Assembly (NCBI GenBank): GCA_002435825.1
Contig: DIVL01000075.1
Location: 1-47,337, forward strand
Length of the DNA stretch: 47,337 bases
DNA from: Anaerolineaceae bacterium UBA6133
GTDB taxonomy: Bacteria; Chloroflexota; Anaerolineae; Anaerolineales; Anaerolineaceae
Reading direction: 5' to 3'
The stretch's first letter is position 1. Every line of letters begins with the position of its first letter. A program made the translations under genes and the position numbers. Below the pieces are notes generated by a model, which was given only the letters and a program-made list of their open reading frames with translations, was not told where the DNA came from and did not search any database. Below, in pieces: positions 8,064 through 16,912 of this stretch.

Positions 8064-9137
8064 ATGAAACTTGATCTGAAACAACATCTAAAGGATATGA
8101 TCTCGGCTCCGGGTCCGAGCGGCTATGAGGCTCCGATCCGCGAGATCATCCGGGCTGCCTGGCAGCCGTTTGCTGATGAGATTCGCGTTAATAACCTTGG
8201 CAGCCTGCAGGCCATCCAACGCGGAGAAGGCGCGGAGCCCAGACCCAGCGTGATGATCGCGGCGCATATGGATGCGATTGGTCTGATGGTGACCGGCATC
8301 GATAATGGCTTTTTGCGCTTCATGCAGGTCGGTGGGGTTGATCCCCGCATCCTGCCCGGGCAGATGGTAACCGTGCATGCGACGAACGCCGAAGTTGCCC
8401 GGGATTTGCCAGCCATGGTGGTCATGCCGCCGGCAGCTTTGCTGCCAAAGGATGGGAAATCCGGACCCCTGCCGCAAAAATATCTGCTGGTTGACACCGG
8501 TTTGTTGCCAGACGAAGTAAAAAAGCTGGTTCGTGTGGGAGATGTCATCTCCTTCGCGACCGAACCAATGGAACTCAGCAGCGAGTGTATCAGCGGCCAT
8601 ACCCTCGATAACCGCGCTTCCGTGGCTGCGGTGACAGTCGCGCTTGAGATGCTTTCCAGGCGCAAGCACCTTTGGGATGTGATGGCTGTAGCAACCTCGC
8701 AGGAGGAAGTCGGTGGGATTGGCGCAAGGACCGATGCGTTTGCTATCAAACCGGATTTCGCGATCGTGATCGACGTCACCTTTGCCAAGGCGCCCGGCGG
8801 AGCAGGCATTGGCAATTTCGAGATGGGCAAGGTAACCCCCCTCACCTGGGGCTCCTGCAATCATCCGGCTTTGCACAAAGCCATGACAGCTACCGCGGAA
8901 GAGTACGAGATCAATGTGGCAAAGGAACTCGCGCCAACTGGTTCTGGCACCGATGCTCACGATATCCAGGTGGCTGAAGCTGGCATACCCGTCATCGAAC
9001 TCGCCATTCCGCTGCGCTACATGCACACCCCGGTAGAAGTTGTTTCGCTGAAAGACGTCCGACGCGCGGGAAGGTTGATGGCTGAATTTATTGCCGGTCT
9101 TCCGCTCGATTTTATGAAAACCGTGATCTGGGAGTAA
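8064..9137 (+). CDS. M42 family metallo-aminopeptidase, first of three tandem copies
   Basis: M42 enzymes are cytosolic, self-compartmentalising di-zinc or di-cobalt aminopeptidases that form tetrahedral dodecamers and trim short peptides. This 357-residue copy keeps the expected residues: H68 in AAHMDAIGLMV, the bridging Asp in GHTLDNRASV, the catalytic Glu pair in ATSQEEVGG, an Asp in AIVIDVTFA, and the last ligand His in RYMHTPVEVV. The start is ATG 8064 after GAGAGAGG. The next paralogue begins 6 bases after the stop. Specificity (acidic, basic or neutral N-terminal residues) cannot be read by eye. Differences between the three copies suggest a division of substrates. Confidence 0.9.
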   Translation: MKLDLKQHLKDMISAPGPSGYEAPIREIIRAAWQPFADEIRVNNLGSLQAIQRGEGAEPRPSVMIAAHMDAIGLMVTGIDNGFLRFMQVGGVDPRILPGQMVTVHATNAEVARDLPAMVVMPPAALLPKDGKSGPLPQKYLLVDTGLLPDEVKKLVRVGDVISFATEPMELSSECISGHTLDNRASVAAVTVALEMLSRRKHLWDVMAVATSQEEVGGIGARTDAFAIKPDFAIVIDVTFAKAPGGAGIGNFEMGKVTPLTWGSCNHPALHKAMTATAEEYEINVAKELAPTGSGTDAHDIQVAEAGIPVIELAIPLRYMHTPVEVVSLKDVRRAGRLMAEFIAGLPLDFMKTVIWE

Positions 9138-9143
9138 AACAAG

Positions 9144-10238
9144 ATGGCAAAAAGTGATATTTCCACCAAGTTTAATCCCCGCCTGGGTAAAAAAGAATTA
9201 GCTTTGCTGACGCGCCTGTGCAACGCTTTGAGCGTCTCGGGTGATGAGCAGGAAGTGCGCGCGATCGTTACCGAGGAGCTGCGTGACTTTGCTGATGTCA
9301 CCAAAGTGGACGCGATGGGCAATGTTTTGGTGCGGCGTGAGGGCACCGGCGCGGACCGCGTCAGGGTGATGATCGCCGCCCATATGGACGAAGTCGGTTT
9401 TATGATCGTCAAGGATGAAGGGGACGGCATTTTTGAATTTCGCGTCATCGGTGGGGTCGACCCGCGCCAGTTGGTAGGTAAGCCGGTAACCATCGGTCGG
9501 GACCACGTTCCGGGCGTGATCGGTGCCAAAGCAATCCACCTGACCACACCAGAAGAACGCAAGCAAGTGCTCAAAGTGGATCAGCTGCGCATTGATATTG
9601 GACCCGGAGGGGACTCCAAGGTCAAAGTGGGCGACAGAGCTACCTTCGCGACAAAACTGGCAGTGTTGGGTCCAAGCATACGTTCCAAAGCGCTGGATGA
9701 CAGATTGGGAGTCTTCAATCTCATCCAACTGGTCAAACACGCCCCTGAGAATGTTGACCTGCTGGCAGCATTTACTGTGCAGGAGGAACTTGGCTTGCGC
9801 GGCGCAAAAACCGCCGCCTATGCCTTTGATCCGGAAATCGGCATCGCCATGGATTCAACCCCCGCCAACGATCTGCCTCATTACGATGGCCTGCCAAACA
9901 CCAGCCACAACACCAGGCTGGGGGACGGTCCGGCGATTTACATCATGGACCGAGGCACCATTGGAGACCAGCGGTTGATTAAATGGCTGACCGAGTCGGC
10001 TGAAGCGGAGAAAATCCCCTGGCAGTTCCGTCAGCCCGGTATGGGGGGAACCGATGCCGGCGAAATCCATAAAACCCGCGCTGGCGTGCCAAGCGTCTCG
10101 GTGTCTGTGCCGCAGCGCTATCTCCATTCGGCAGCGGGATTGATCCGCGTTGATGATGAACTGAATACCTTGAAACTGATCCACACGGCTCTAAAACGCC
10201 TTGACAGAAGCATCCTAAATCATCAGGAGAAAAAGTGA
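9144..10238 (+). CDS. M42 family metallo-aminopeptidase, second tandem copy
   Basis: This 364-residue paralogue of its neighbours retains the metal and catalytic motifs: H80 in AAHMDEVGFMI, SKALDDRLGVF, FTVQEELGLRGAKT, GIAMDSTPAND, and the C-terminal His in RYLHSAAGLI. The last motif departs from the usual Y(I/M)HxPxE: the residues after the His are SAAG instead of SPSE or TPVE, so the substrate pocket may differ. It also has an N-terminal extension of about 12 residues. The stop overlaps the start of the third copy by 4 bases, supporting a single operon. Mixed dodecamers of paralogues are known in the M42 family, so hetero-assembly is possible here. Confidence 0.88.
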   Translation: MAKSDISTKFNPRLGKKELALLTRLCNALSVSGDEQEVRAIVTEELRDFADVTKVDAMGNVLVRREGTGADRVRVMIAAHMDEVGFMIVKDEGDGIFEFRVIGGVDPRQLVGKPVTIGRDHVPGVIGAKAIHLTTPEERKQVLKVDQLRIDIGPGGDSKVKVGDRATFATKLAVLGPSIRSKALDDRLGVFNLIQLVKHAPENVDLLAAFTVQEELGLRGAKTAAYAFDPEIGIAMDSTPANDLPHYDGLPNTSHNTRLGDGPAIYIMDRGTIGDQRLIKWLTESAEAEKIPWQFRQPGMGGTDAGEIHKTRAGVPSVSVSVPQRYLHSAAGLIRVDDELNTLKLIHTALKRLDRSILNHQEKK

Positions 10239-11254
10239 TGGCAAAGAAAAATAATTCATTATGGACAATTCTACAAACACTGGTCGAGACCCCCGGACCT
10301 TCCGGCTCTGAACACGTGATCCGCGAAAAGATCAAAACAGAAATCCAGAGATACGCTGATGAGGTCTACACGGATGCGCTTGGGAACCTGATTGCCCGCA
10401 AAGGGACATTGAAGGAAGGCGGTAAGCGGATCATGATTTCGGCTCACATCGACGAAATCGGTTTGATGGTCACACATGTGGACGATAACGGCTTCGCGCG
10501 CTTTATGCCGATCGGCGGCATTAGCCCCCTGACCTGCGTGGGCGGTAGAGTCTTGTTCATGAATGGCACCCAGGGCGTGATCGGGATGGAACGCTTGGAA
10601 AAAGACGAACACCCCGAACTGGCTAAGTTGTTCATCGATACTGGCGCAACCTCCAAGGCGGACAGCAAGATAAGCGTTGGTGATGTTTGTGGTTTTGAGC
10701 GTCCATTCCTTGACCTGGGAAAGCGCCTGGTTGCCAAGTCCATGGATGACCGGGTGGCCGCGGCGATTGCGGTGGAAGCCCTGAAAGAGGTTAAGCCAGG
10801 CGCAAACGAGCTCTATTTCGTCTTCAGCGTCCAGGAAGAGGTTGGCATTCGCGGTGCGATTACCGCGGCTTACGGCGTGGACCCGGAAATCGGGCTGGCG
10901 GTGGACGTGACCCGTACGGGCGATACCCCCCTGGGTGTCAAGATGGCTGTCGCGCTTGGCAATGGTCCCGCCATCAAGGTGCGGGATTCTTCCTTTATTG
11001 CTGATCCGCGCGTGGTAACGTGGATGGTGAATGAAGCTAAAGCGCAAAAACTGCCCTACCAGATGGAAGTGCTGGAAGCAGGCGGCACAGATGGCGCGGC
11101 CATGCAGCGCACCCGTGCCGGCGTGCCGGCGGGTTGTCTTTCGATACCCTGCCGCTATATCCACAGCCCCTCTGAAATGGTCGACCGGGACGACGTGGAG
11201 AATTCGGTCAAGCTATTAGTTGGGCTGCTCGGCAAGCCAGTAAGCCTGGGATAA
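10235..11254 (+). CDS. M42 family metallo-aminopeptidase, third tandem copy
   Basis: The shortest of the three paralogues (339 residues) is complete. H71 lies in SAHIDEIGLMVTH, and the other motifs are AKSMDDRVAAAI, FSVQEEVGIRGAIT, GLAVDVTRTGD and RYIHSPSEMVD, all as expected for active M42 peptidases. Translation probably starts at ATG 10235, inside an ATGA overlap with the preceding stop. A purine-rich AGGAGAAAAAG site lies just upstream. The gene ends 32 bases before the next lipoprotein gene, which may be cotranscribed. With the peptide ABC transporter at 31-39 kb, the copies would serve peptide catabolism. Confidence 0.9.
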   Translation: MMAKKNNSLWTILQTLVETPGPSGSEHVIREKIKTEIQRYADEVYTDALGNLIARKGTLKEGGKRIMISAHIDEIGLMVTHVDDNGFARFMPIGGISPLTCVGGRVLFMNGTQGVIGMERLEKDEHPELAKLFIDTGATSKADSKISVGDVCGFERPFLDLGKRLVAKSMDDRVAAAIAVEALKEVKPGANELYFVFSVQEEVGIRGAITAAYGVDPEIGLAVDVTRTGDTPLGVKMAVALGNGPAIKVRDSSFIADPRVVTWMVNEAKAQKLPYQMEVLEAGGTDGAAMQRTRAGVPAGCLSIPCRYIHSPSEMVDRDDVENSVKLLVGLLGKPVSLG

Positions 11255-11286
11255 CCACTTTGGCGAGATGCTTTACAATTGCATAG

Positions 11287-12618
11287 ATGGCTGATAGTGT
11301 GAAAAAGATCAAGATTTTGCTGGTGGCACTGATTGTCAGCAGCCTTTTAGGGCTGACTGGCTGCGAGATGCTGCCGGATTCCTGGGAGCTGCCCTGGCAG
11401 CAAGATTCAACCGCCACTCCTGAGCAGACCGCGGTTCCACTACCCACTGACCTCACTGAAGAAGCCACTCTGGTGATGGAAGAACAGACCCCCACGCCAG
11501 CCCCTCCTCCCGAAAAGCTTATCCTCTGGCTCCCTCCTGAGTTGGATCCCAACGCGGAAACGGAGCCGGCTGCCATCCTCAAAGCCCGCCTGGAGGAATT
11601 CGCTTACCTCAACAGCATTGAGATTGATGTCCGCATCAAAGCGGTTTCAGGTGGCGGAGGGCTTCTGGACGCACTGCGCACCACGCTGGCTGCCGCACCG
11701 GCCACATCGCCAGATGTTGTTGCTCTCTCGCGGGATCATCTCTTGCGAGCTGTTCAGGATGAAGTGGTTTTCGCGAATGAGGGTCTCAACACCATGATGA
11801 GTGAATTGGACTGGTACAACTTTGGCCGGGATGCGGGTTTGGTCCAGGGTGAGTTTATGGCGGTGCCCTTCAAGGGCGTACCGATGGGCTTGGTGTACCA
11901 AAGCGTCAGCCAGTTGATCCCCAGCGACGAGTGGGTGGATACCAAGCTGAATTATGGCTATTTCGGCTTTGCGGGCGATGATCCAAGGGGAACCTTTTTG
12001 TTGCTGCTCTATCTGAGCCTGGGCGGGCAGGTGCAAAACGAGCAGGGCTTGGCGATCTTACAGGAAGCTCCCCTTACTACAGCGCTTCAGACCCTGAAAG
12101 ACGGGTTGAATGCGCGTCATTTCAGGGATCTGGTAGTCACCATGCAGGATTCTGAACAGGTTTGGGAAGAATTCAGTATGCGCAGAGTCGACACGGCTTT
12201 CCTTCCGGTGGACGTGGTGCTGCGGGGAATGGAAACGACAGCTGAAGCCCCAGACCCGGCTTTTACCTCACCGAGCATGACCCTGACCGATGCCTGGGTG
12301 TGGGCTTTGGGCAGCCAGGAACCCCAAAGGCAGGAACTCGCGCTGGCGTTGATTGCGCACCTGTCTGAGACGCAGTTTTTGGCAGAGTGGAGCGAAGCCC
12401 TCAAAGCGCTTCCTGCTCGCCCTACAGCTCTGGGGGCTTGGGAGGAGATCTCCTTTAAATCAGCCCTGGAGAGGATGGCAAGTGGGGCAGTTCTTTACCC
12501 CCCTGATCCGGTTATGAATAACCTCGGACCGATTCTGCGCAATGCGACCCTGCTGATCCTGAGGGATAACGCCGACGTGGTGGAAACAGCCAAACAAGCT
12601 GTGGAGAGTGTCAAATGA
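11287..12618 (+). CDS. Extracellular solute-binding lipoprotein (ABC type 1-like)
   Basis: The 443-residue protein starts with a lipoprotein signal: basic residues, a hydrophobic core and the lipobox LTGC with Cys26. A Thr/Pro/Glu linker follows (residues about 35-75). The folded part resembles family 1 (sugar-type) solute-binding proteins: EKLILWLPPELDP at its start, an ILKARLEEFAYLNSIEIDVRI helix-strand, PDVVALSRDHL, and AVPFKGVPMGLVYQS. No permease or ATPase genes of the matching family lie next to it, so its transporter partner is elsewhere or it has become a sensor or scavenger. The stop overlaps the next gene by 4 bases. Confidence 0.75.
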   Translation: MADSVKKIKILLVALIVSSLLGLTGCEMLPDSWELPWQQDSTATPEQTAVPLPTDLTEEATLVMEEQTPTPAPPPEKLILWLPPELDPNAETEPAAILKARLEEFAYLNSIEIDVRIKAVSGGGGLLDALRTTLAAAPATSPDVVALSRDHLLRAVQDEVVFANEGLNTMMSELDWYNFGRDAGLVQGEFMAVPFKGVPMGLVYQSVSQLIPSDEWVDTKLNYGYFGFAGDDPRGTFLLLLYLSLGGQVQNEQGLAILQEAPLTTALQTLKDGLNARHFRDLVVTMQDSEQVWEEFSMRRVDTAFLPVDVVLRGMETTAEAPDPAFTSPSMTLTDAWVWALGSQEPQRQELALALIAHLSETQFLAEWSEALKALPARPTALGAWEEISFKSALERMASGAVLYPPDPVMNNLGPILRNATLLILRDNADVVETAKQAVESVK

Positions 12619-12926
12619 GCGTGGATCCGGGAACAAATAAGGGCAGTGCTTTGCCGATCATAGTGATTGTGCTTGGCTTGCTGGTGATCAGCCTTCTGGC
12701 AGTTGTTGTATTTGTCGACCCGATCAAAGTACAACCTGACCTGACTTTGACCGCAACCCTTGCGACTGGAACCCCTCAGCCATATCCAACGGCTGCGGAA
12801 GTGCTGCCTTCGCCAGTCGTCAACATCGACGGTATTGCAATCCTCGGCGGAGTGATGGCGCTCTTAGTGCTGGTGGCTGTGTACCGGGAAATCCTGATCC
12901 ACAGGCGGGTAGAGAATATGAAATAA
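12615..12926 (+). CDS. Small two-helix membrane protein
   Basis: This 103-residue protein of unknown function overlaps the solute-binding lipoprotein gene by 4 bases (ATGA). It has a membrane helix at about residues 13-33 (PIIVIVLGLLVISLLAVVVFV), a Thr/Pro-containing external loop of about 35 residues, and a second helix at about 73-90 (GIAILGGVMALLVLVAVY) followed by a basic cytoplasmic tail. Translational coupling to the lipoprotein suggests a shared complex, but no family is recognised. Confidence 0.7.
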   Translation: MSVDPGTNKGSALPIIVIVLGLLVISLLAVVVFVDPIKVQPDLTLTATLATGTPQPYPTAAEVLPSPVVNIDGIAILGGVMALLVLVAVYREILIHRRVENMK

Positions 12927-13626
12927 TTACTTCCCTGCCGCTGATCAAACAGCGAGACCTGAAGGTCAGACGTCTTGCATGGTCAGAAGACCATGAAATA
13001 TCTGGTATTAATATTCCAAAGTACCAGCAAAAAATTTGTAATTGAATCAAACACTTTTTTAGCGAGACAACGATGGTATGAGCATAATCTGAGGCTTTGA
13101 TGTTATTTGTCTGGATGTGTGTTGAAGCCTCCAAAATAGGTATCGAACAAAGGATAAATATTGTTGACTTCCAATTGCTTGGAAAACATAAGCCCATAAC
13201 TATTGGAAGCATATTAATCATATTAGGAGTCTAACTAAAGTTTAGTGAGTTCACCACAGCAATTGCTTTTGTAGTTTAATTGGGTATTCCAAATTTGTCG
13301 ACCATTTTTTCACATCCTCATTGCCACAATCTAGCTCTACAAATGCAGAGGTCGGAGGGACCGGATCTGTTGATCCGTGGTGTAGATAATAAACGCATAT
13401 AGCTTATTGAATTTGTTGATTAGTCAATATTTCCAATAATAATTCGGAAGATCCAGGAAAGGAACACAAAAAGGAAAGGAAAAGTATTTCAGTGAAGTAT
13501 AATTAGGCAATTTCATTTCTAGATTGAAAATTTTTTACTTTGGTGTAATAGAGTTACATACTATAATTACCAGTCTAAGAATTATACGTTACTTTTGTTA
13601 AAGTTAGCAATCGAGAAGGAGGAAAA
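12927..13626. other. AT-rich intergenic region before the PIN-like gene
   Basis: This 700-bp stretch has no convincing gene. It contains two short perfect hairpins: CATGGTC-AGAA-GACCATG at 12978-12995 and CGGATC-TGTT-GATCCG at 13362-13377. Neither is followed by a T-run. Composition becomes strongly AT-rich after about 13,000, which marks the left part of a second AT-rich island. The promoter of the next gene is probably near the end of this stretch. No tRNA or known RNA family is recognised. Confidence 0.5.
13562..13567 (+). promoter_or_regulatory. Candidate -10 element of the PIN-like gene
   Basis: A perfect TATAAT lies 60 bases upstream of the start codon, but no good -35 is found 16-18 bases before it. 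TTGAAA at 13524-13529 is too far (32 bases), though it could pair with a poorer TGTAAT at 13544-13549 (14-base spacing). The AAGGAGG ribosome-binding site at 13616-13622, 4 bases before ATG, is strong. Confidence 0.4.
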
Positions 13627-15726
13627 ATGTGCGATATTAAAGAAGAGACTAAATTTTTAGCAGCTTTATCGGTATTTAGAGAACTTTACAACGATAGAAG
13701 AGATGTTTATGATGTAATTGCAAAGTTTTTAACCGAGACTCTCGTTCTTCACAGTAAAAGATTTTTTACCCTTTCTGAAATCTCAGATTTGCTTAACGAA
13801 ACTTTTGATTTTAAAATTCCAGAGGTTGTGATTGGGACAGCATTAAACAGATTAAATCTAAGAAGAGAACATGGTTTGTATTATGTTGACGACATGGCGC
13901 GACTTCGCAAATCACGCTCAGAAAAACTTCAAGAATTAAATTTATCAACGAGTGAAGTATTGATTAATGATCTATTTAGATTTATTCAGGAGGAAAAGCA
14001 AACAAAACTAAGTGACCACGAGAAAGAAAAAATCGTAAGGTCACTTTGTTCATTCGTGTTGAATGATAACAACATTTCTGATTACTATGAATATATCAGT
14101 GGTTATATTATAAAGAATAAAGAAAGATCTGATTTTACATCTTCTTTGAACAAAATTAGGGAGGGAGTTATCCTGTATTCCGGGATCAATTACAGTGACT
14201 TAAGCGAGATTGGATCTTGGAAAACTGAATTAACCATATTCCTTGATACTGAAATCTTGTTCAATTCAGCAGGATTTAATGGAAGCTTGTATCAAACCTA
14301 TTTTAATGATTTTTATAAATATGTGAACGAGATTAACAGCAAATCAAAACGAGTGATTATTAGGCTTAAATATTTTAATGATGTAAGAAGAGAAATCGAA
14401 CAGTTTTTCCGAACCGCTGAACGGATAGTTGAAGGTATCGAAGTTCTATTGCCAAATAAGGTGGCGATGTCATCTGTGACCGACCACTGTAAGACACGAA
14501 GTGATGTAATTGATAAAAAGACGGATTTCTTTGTGAGTTTGAAAAATAAAAACATCGATGAGTGCGAAGGAAAACAGTACTATGCACCCGAGAATCATAA
14601 GTATAATATTATTGATACTTCAGTTATTGACAGTATATCTGCTGATCTAAAAGCTGAGGTCACGGAAAAACTACCCTTTATAAATTTTGTTAACATAGAT
14701 CGTCACGGTGAAGAAATAACTAATTTTGAAGATTCTCGCTTTATTTTGTTAACGGGAGATAATCTCACATTAAAAATTGCTAATCATCCGAAAATTAAGC
14801 CGAATGGATGTGTACCGTTAGCTGTTAACCTAAATTGGATAATTAATAGGTTTTGGTTCAAGCTTAATAAAGGCTTCGGAGATGGTAAATTGCCGGAATC
14901 GTTTAGAATCATTTCTAGCGCTCAAATCGCTTTATCCTCAATTATTAACAGATCGATAGGAAAGCAGTTTTTAGAACTTCAAGATAAGTATAAGCAAGGA
15001 GAGGTAACTGAGGAAATTGTAAAATACACAGTTCTTGAGTTGCGATCACAGGTTTCAAAGCCCGAGGATATTCAGTCTGATGAAATTTCCCAAATTTTGG
15101 GAAATTTATCTGATGGTAGTCTAGATGAATTTGCATTAACATTAGAGCATGAAAGAAAAAATTCTCTTGACAAATCCAATGAAATTAAAGATCTAAAAGA
15201 CGACCTGGATTACACAAGAGAAATTGCTAAGAAATCAAGAAGGGAGTTAAAGGAGACTCTAGATAAGTTAATACATATTAAAGAGAGAGACAAAGAGCTG
15301 TGTAAGGTTGAGATTAACAAACTTTTGGAACAGAAGAGTCAAGCCGATAAGATGGCCGAAGACGATTTCGTAAGGTTCAAATTAATAGGTATAGTAATGA
15401 TCATTATTCTACTTATTGTGAACACAGTAATTTTCGTAAAAGTAGGAGAGAACCTAGTCTCATATATCACAAGTCTAGTTTCGATTATTGCCTTTTTATT
15501 TTATGTTTCCTCTGGGAAGCCTTTGAAACTCGATCCAGTAAAATTTATTGATAAACGAAAAGCGCAATTTCTAGAAGCTAGGTATAAACAGTTTTATATT
15601 GATATGGCTGTTGTAGAGGTCAAACAGAAGGAATATGATTCACTCGAAAGTGAAATACAAGAACTTATGACTCATTGGACAAAGAAGGATGAGTTTTCAA
15701 GTTTAGTAAACAATTCTAATGAGTAA
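13627..15726 (+). CDS. Candidate membrane-anchored PIN-like nuclease with winged-helix N-terminus and coiled coil, unknown function
   Basis: I do not recognise this 699-residue protein as a named family. Residues about 35-95 look like a winged helix (FFTLSEISDLLNETF, IGTALNRLNLR, then GLYYVDD). Residues about 198-390 show PIN-like marks: a hydrophobic strand ending in Asp207 (TIFLDTEILFNSAGFNG), an acidic helix near residue 257 (RREIEQFFRTAERI), IIDTSVIDSI with Asp330, and DSRFILLTGDNLTLKIAN with Asp369 and Asp378, like the last PIN motif. Residues about 515-575 are strongly charged coiled coil. Two membrane helices follow at about 586-606 and 612-632, then a second helical tail. The gene stands alone in AT-rich DNA between housekeeping genes. 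A defence or RNA-targeting role is inference from architecture only. Confidence 0.6.
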   Translation: MCDIKEETKFLAALSVFRELYNDRRDVYDVIAKFLTETLVLHSKRFFTLSEISDLLNETFDFKIPEVVIGTALNRLNLRREHGLYYVDDMARLRKSRSEKLQELNLSTSEVLINDLFRFIQEEKQTKLSDHEKEKIVRSLCSFVLNDNNISDYYEYISGYIIKNKERSDFTSSLNKIREGVILYSGINYSDLSEIGSWKTELTIFLDTEILFNSAGFNGSLYQTYFNDFYKYVNEINSKSKRVIIRLKYFNDVRREIEQFFRTAERIVEGIEVLLPNKVAMSSVTDHCKTRSDVIDKKTDFFVSLKNKNIDECEGKQYYAPENHKYNIIDTSVIDSISADLKAEVTEKLPFINFVNIDRHGEEITNFEDSRFILLTGDNLTLKIANHPKIKPNGCVPLAVNLNWIINRFWFKLNKGFGDGKLPESFRIISSAQIALSSIINRSIGKQFLELQDKYKQGEVTEEIVKYTVLELRSQVSKPEDIQSDEISQILGNLSDGSLDEFALTLEHERKNSLDKSNEIKDLKDDLDYTREIAKKSRRELKETLDKLIHIKERDKELCKVEINKLLEQKSQADKMAEDDFVRFKLIGIVMIIILLIVNTVIFVKVGENLVSYITSLVSIIAFLFYVSSGKPLKLDPVKFIDKRKAQFLEARYKQFYIDMAVVEVKQKEYDSLESEIQELMTHWTKKDEFSSLVNNSNE

Positions 15727-16144
15727 AACCCTTATTCCATATTTTTACGAAAGGATGGAGAAAGTAAGTCTTTTATGAGTATAATCTTTTTGATGCAATA
15801 ATACTGTTCCTAACAGTGTAATTTAAAGAAAATTGAAAGCAAGAAATTCTGTAAGCAATTTCCAATGACTCTGATTCTATTATTACAGCCCAGGTTCATT
15901 TTGCAGAGATTGGCACTCATTCACTTATAAGTTTAAGGCTAGAGAATTACACAGATTACCCCTTTAGATCTCTACGAATGCTTGATACTCATATTTCAAG
16001 GCCAATGTATAAGATTACGTTAGATTACAGTTTATTTCTATGTGCCTGCCTGGGGTGAACTTTCAGATACTACAATGTCAGTTTGTACTGCTGGTTGGCA
16101 ATACTTTTCTTGAGTTGCTTCGCCCTTGCTTGGTCTCTTCATGT
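15727..16144. other. AT-rich intergenic region after the PIN-like gene
   Basis: This stretch lies between the ends of two convergent genes and has no open reading frame worth calling. AT-richness falls off towards about 16,040, which marks the right part of the second AT-rich island. No clear intrinsic terminator, direct repeat matching the left side, integrase remnant or tRNA fragment is seen. Confidence 0.5.
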
Positions 16145-16912
16145 TTAAATAATGTAATCCGGGCTTTCGGAATATTCCCAATTGCCGTCAGGCTGCAGCT
16201 GAATTTGGCTCAGTTGGTCGCTGTGGATCTCAAGACGGGATTCCACTTCCGTCAGGCGCTGCATCAACTCTTTCAGGTTGGTCATGACCGCGTCTGGCAT
16301 GTAGGTATGCGACAAGTCAGTCTGGTGTTCGTCAACCAGGCGCTTGCGGCGGATCACCTGCCCGGGAACCCCCACTACGACGGACTGTGGTGGAACATCC
16401 TTGACCACCACCGCGTTCGCCCCAATGCGGCTGTGACTGCCAATGGTGATGTCGCCCAGGATCTTAGCGCCTGCCCCCACAACCACGCAAGCCTGCAGGG
16501 TTGGGTGGCGTTTGACCTTCTCGAGGCTGGTACCGCCGAGGGTGACCCCATGGTAGAGGGTTACCTCATCCCCTACAACCGCCGTTTCCCCGATCACAAT
16601 CCCCATACCGTGGTCAATGAACACCCGCCGACCCAGGCTGGCAGCCGGATGGATCTCAATGCCGGTGAAAAAGCGGGTTATCAGCGAGTTGGCACGGGCG
16701 AGCCACTTCAACCCCTTTTTCCACAACCAATGCTCCACGCGGTGCGCCCAGATGGCGTGTATCCCGGGATAGCTGGTGATGACCACGAAGGCATTTACCG
16801 CGGCAGGGTCACGCTCAAGGGCGACCCGGACATCTTCCGCCATCAGGCTGAAAATGTTGGGGTTTTGTTTTGCAGGGTTGCCCTCGCAGGGCATGCGTTC
16901 ACTTGCTACCAT
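16145..16912 (-). CDS. cysE: Serine O-acetyltransferase (CysE)
   Basis: CysE acetylates L-serine with acetyl-CoA to give O-acetylserine, the substrate of the adjacent CysK. The start is placed at ATG 16912, giving 255 residues, because AGGAGG lies 7 bases upstream. A longer reading would bury about 80 bases in cysK. The N-terminal helical part includes ERDPAAVNAFVVITSYPGIHAIWAHRVEH. The left-handed beta-helix contains IEIHPAASLGRRVFIDHGMGIVIGETAVVG, then YHGVTLGGTSLEKVKRHPTL and VVGAGAKILGDITIGSHSRIGANAVV, with the catalytic DHG and substrate loop intact. It overlaps the cysK 3' end by 14 bases. A C-terminal tail of about 50 residues after the hexapeptide repeats is family-variable. Confidence 0.93.
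   Translation of the reverse strand: MVASERMPCEGNPAKQNPNIFSLMAEDVRVALERDPAAVNAFVVITSYPGIHAIWAHRVEHWLWKKGLKWLARANSLITRFFTGIEIHPAASLGRRVFIDHGMGIVIGETAVVGDEVTLYHGVTLGGTSLEKVKRHPTLQACVVVGAGAKILGDITIGSHSRIGANAVVVKDVPPQSVVVGVPGQVIRRKRLVDEHQTDLSHTYMPDAVMTNLKELMQRLTEVESRLEIHSDQLSQIQLQPDGNWEYSESPDYII

Noticed and set aside
12820..13221. Minus-strand 133-codon reading frame
   Set aside because: It overlaps the 3' end of a better-supported membrane protein gene, has no ribosome-binding site and shows no conserved pattern.
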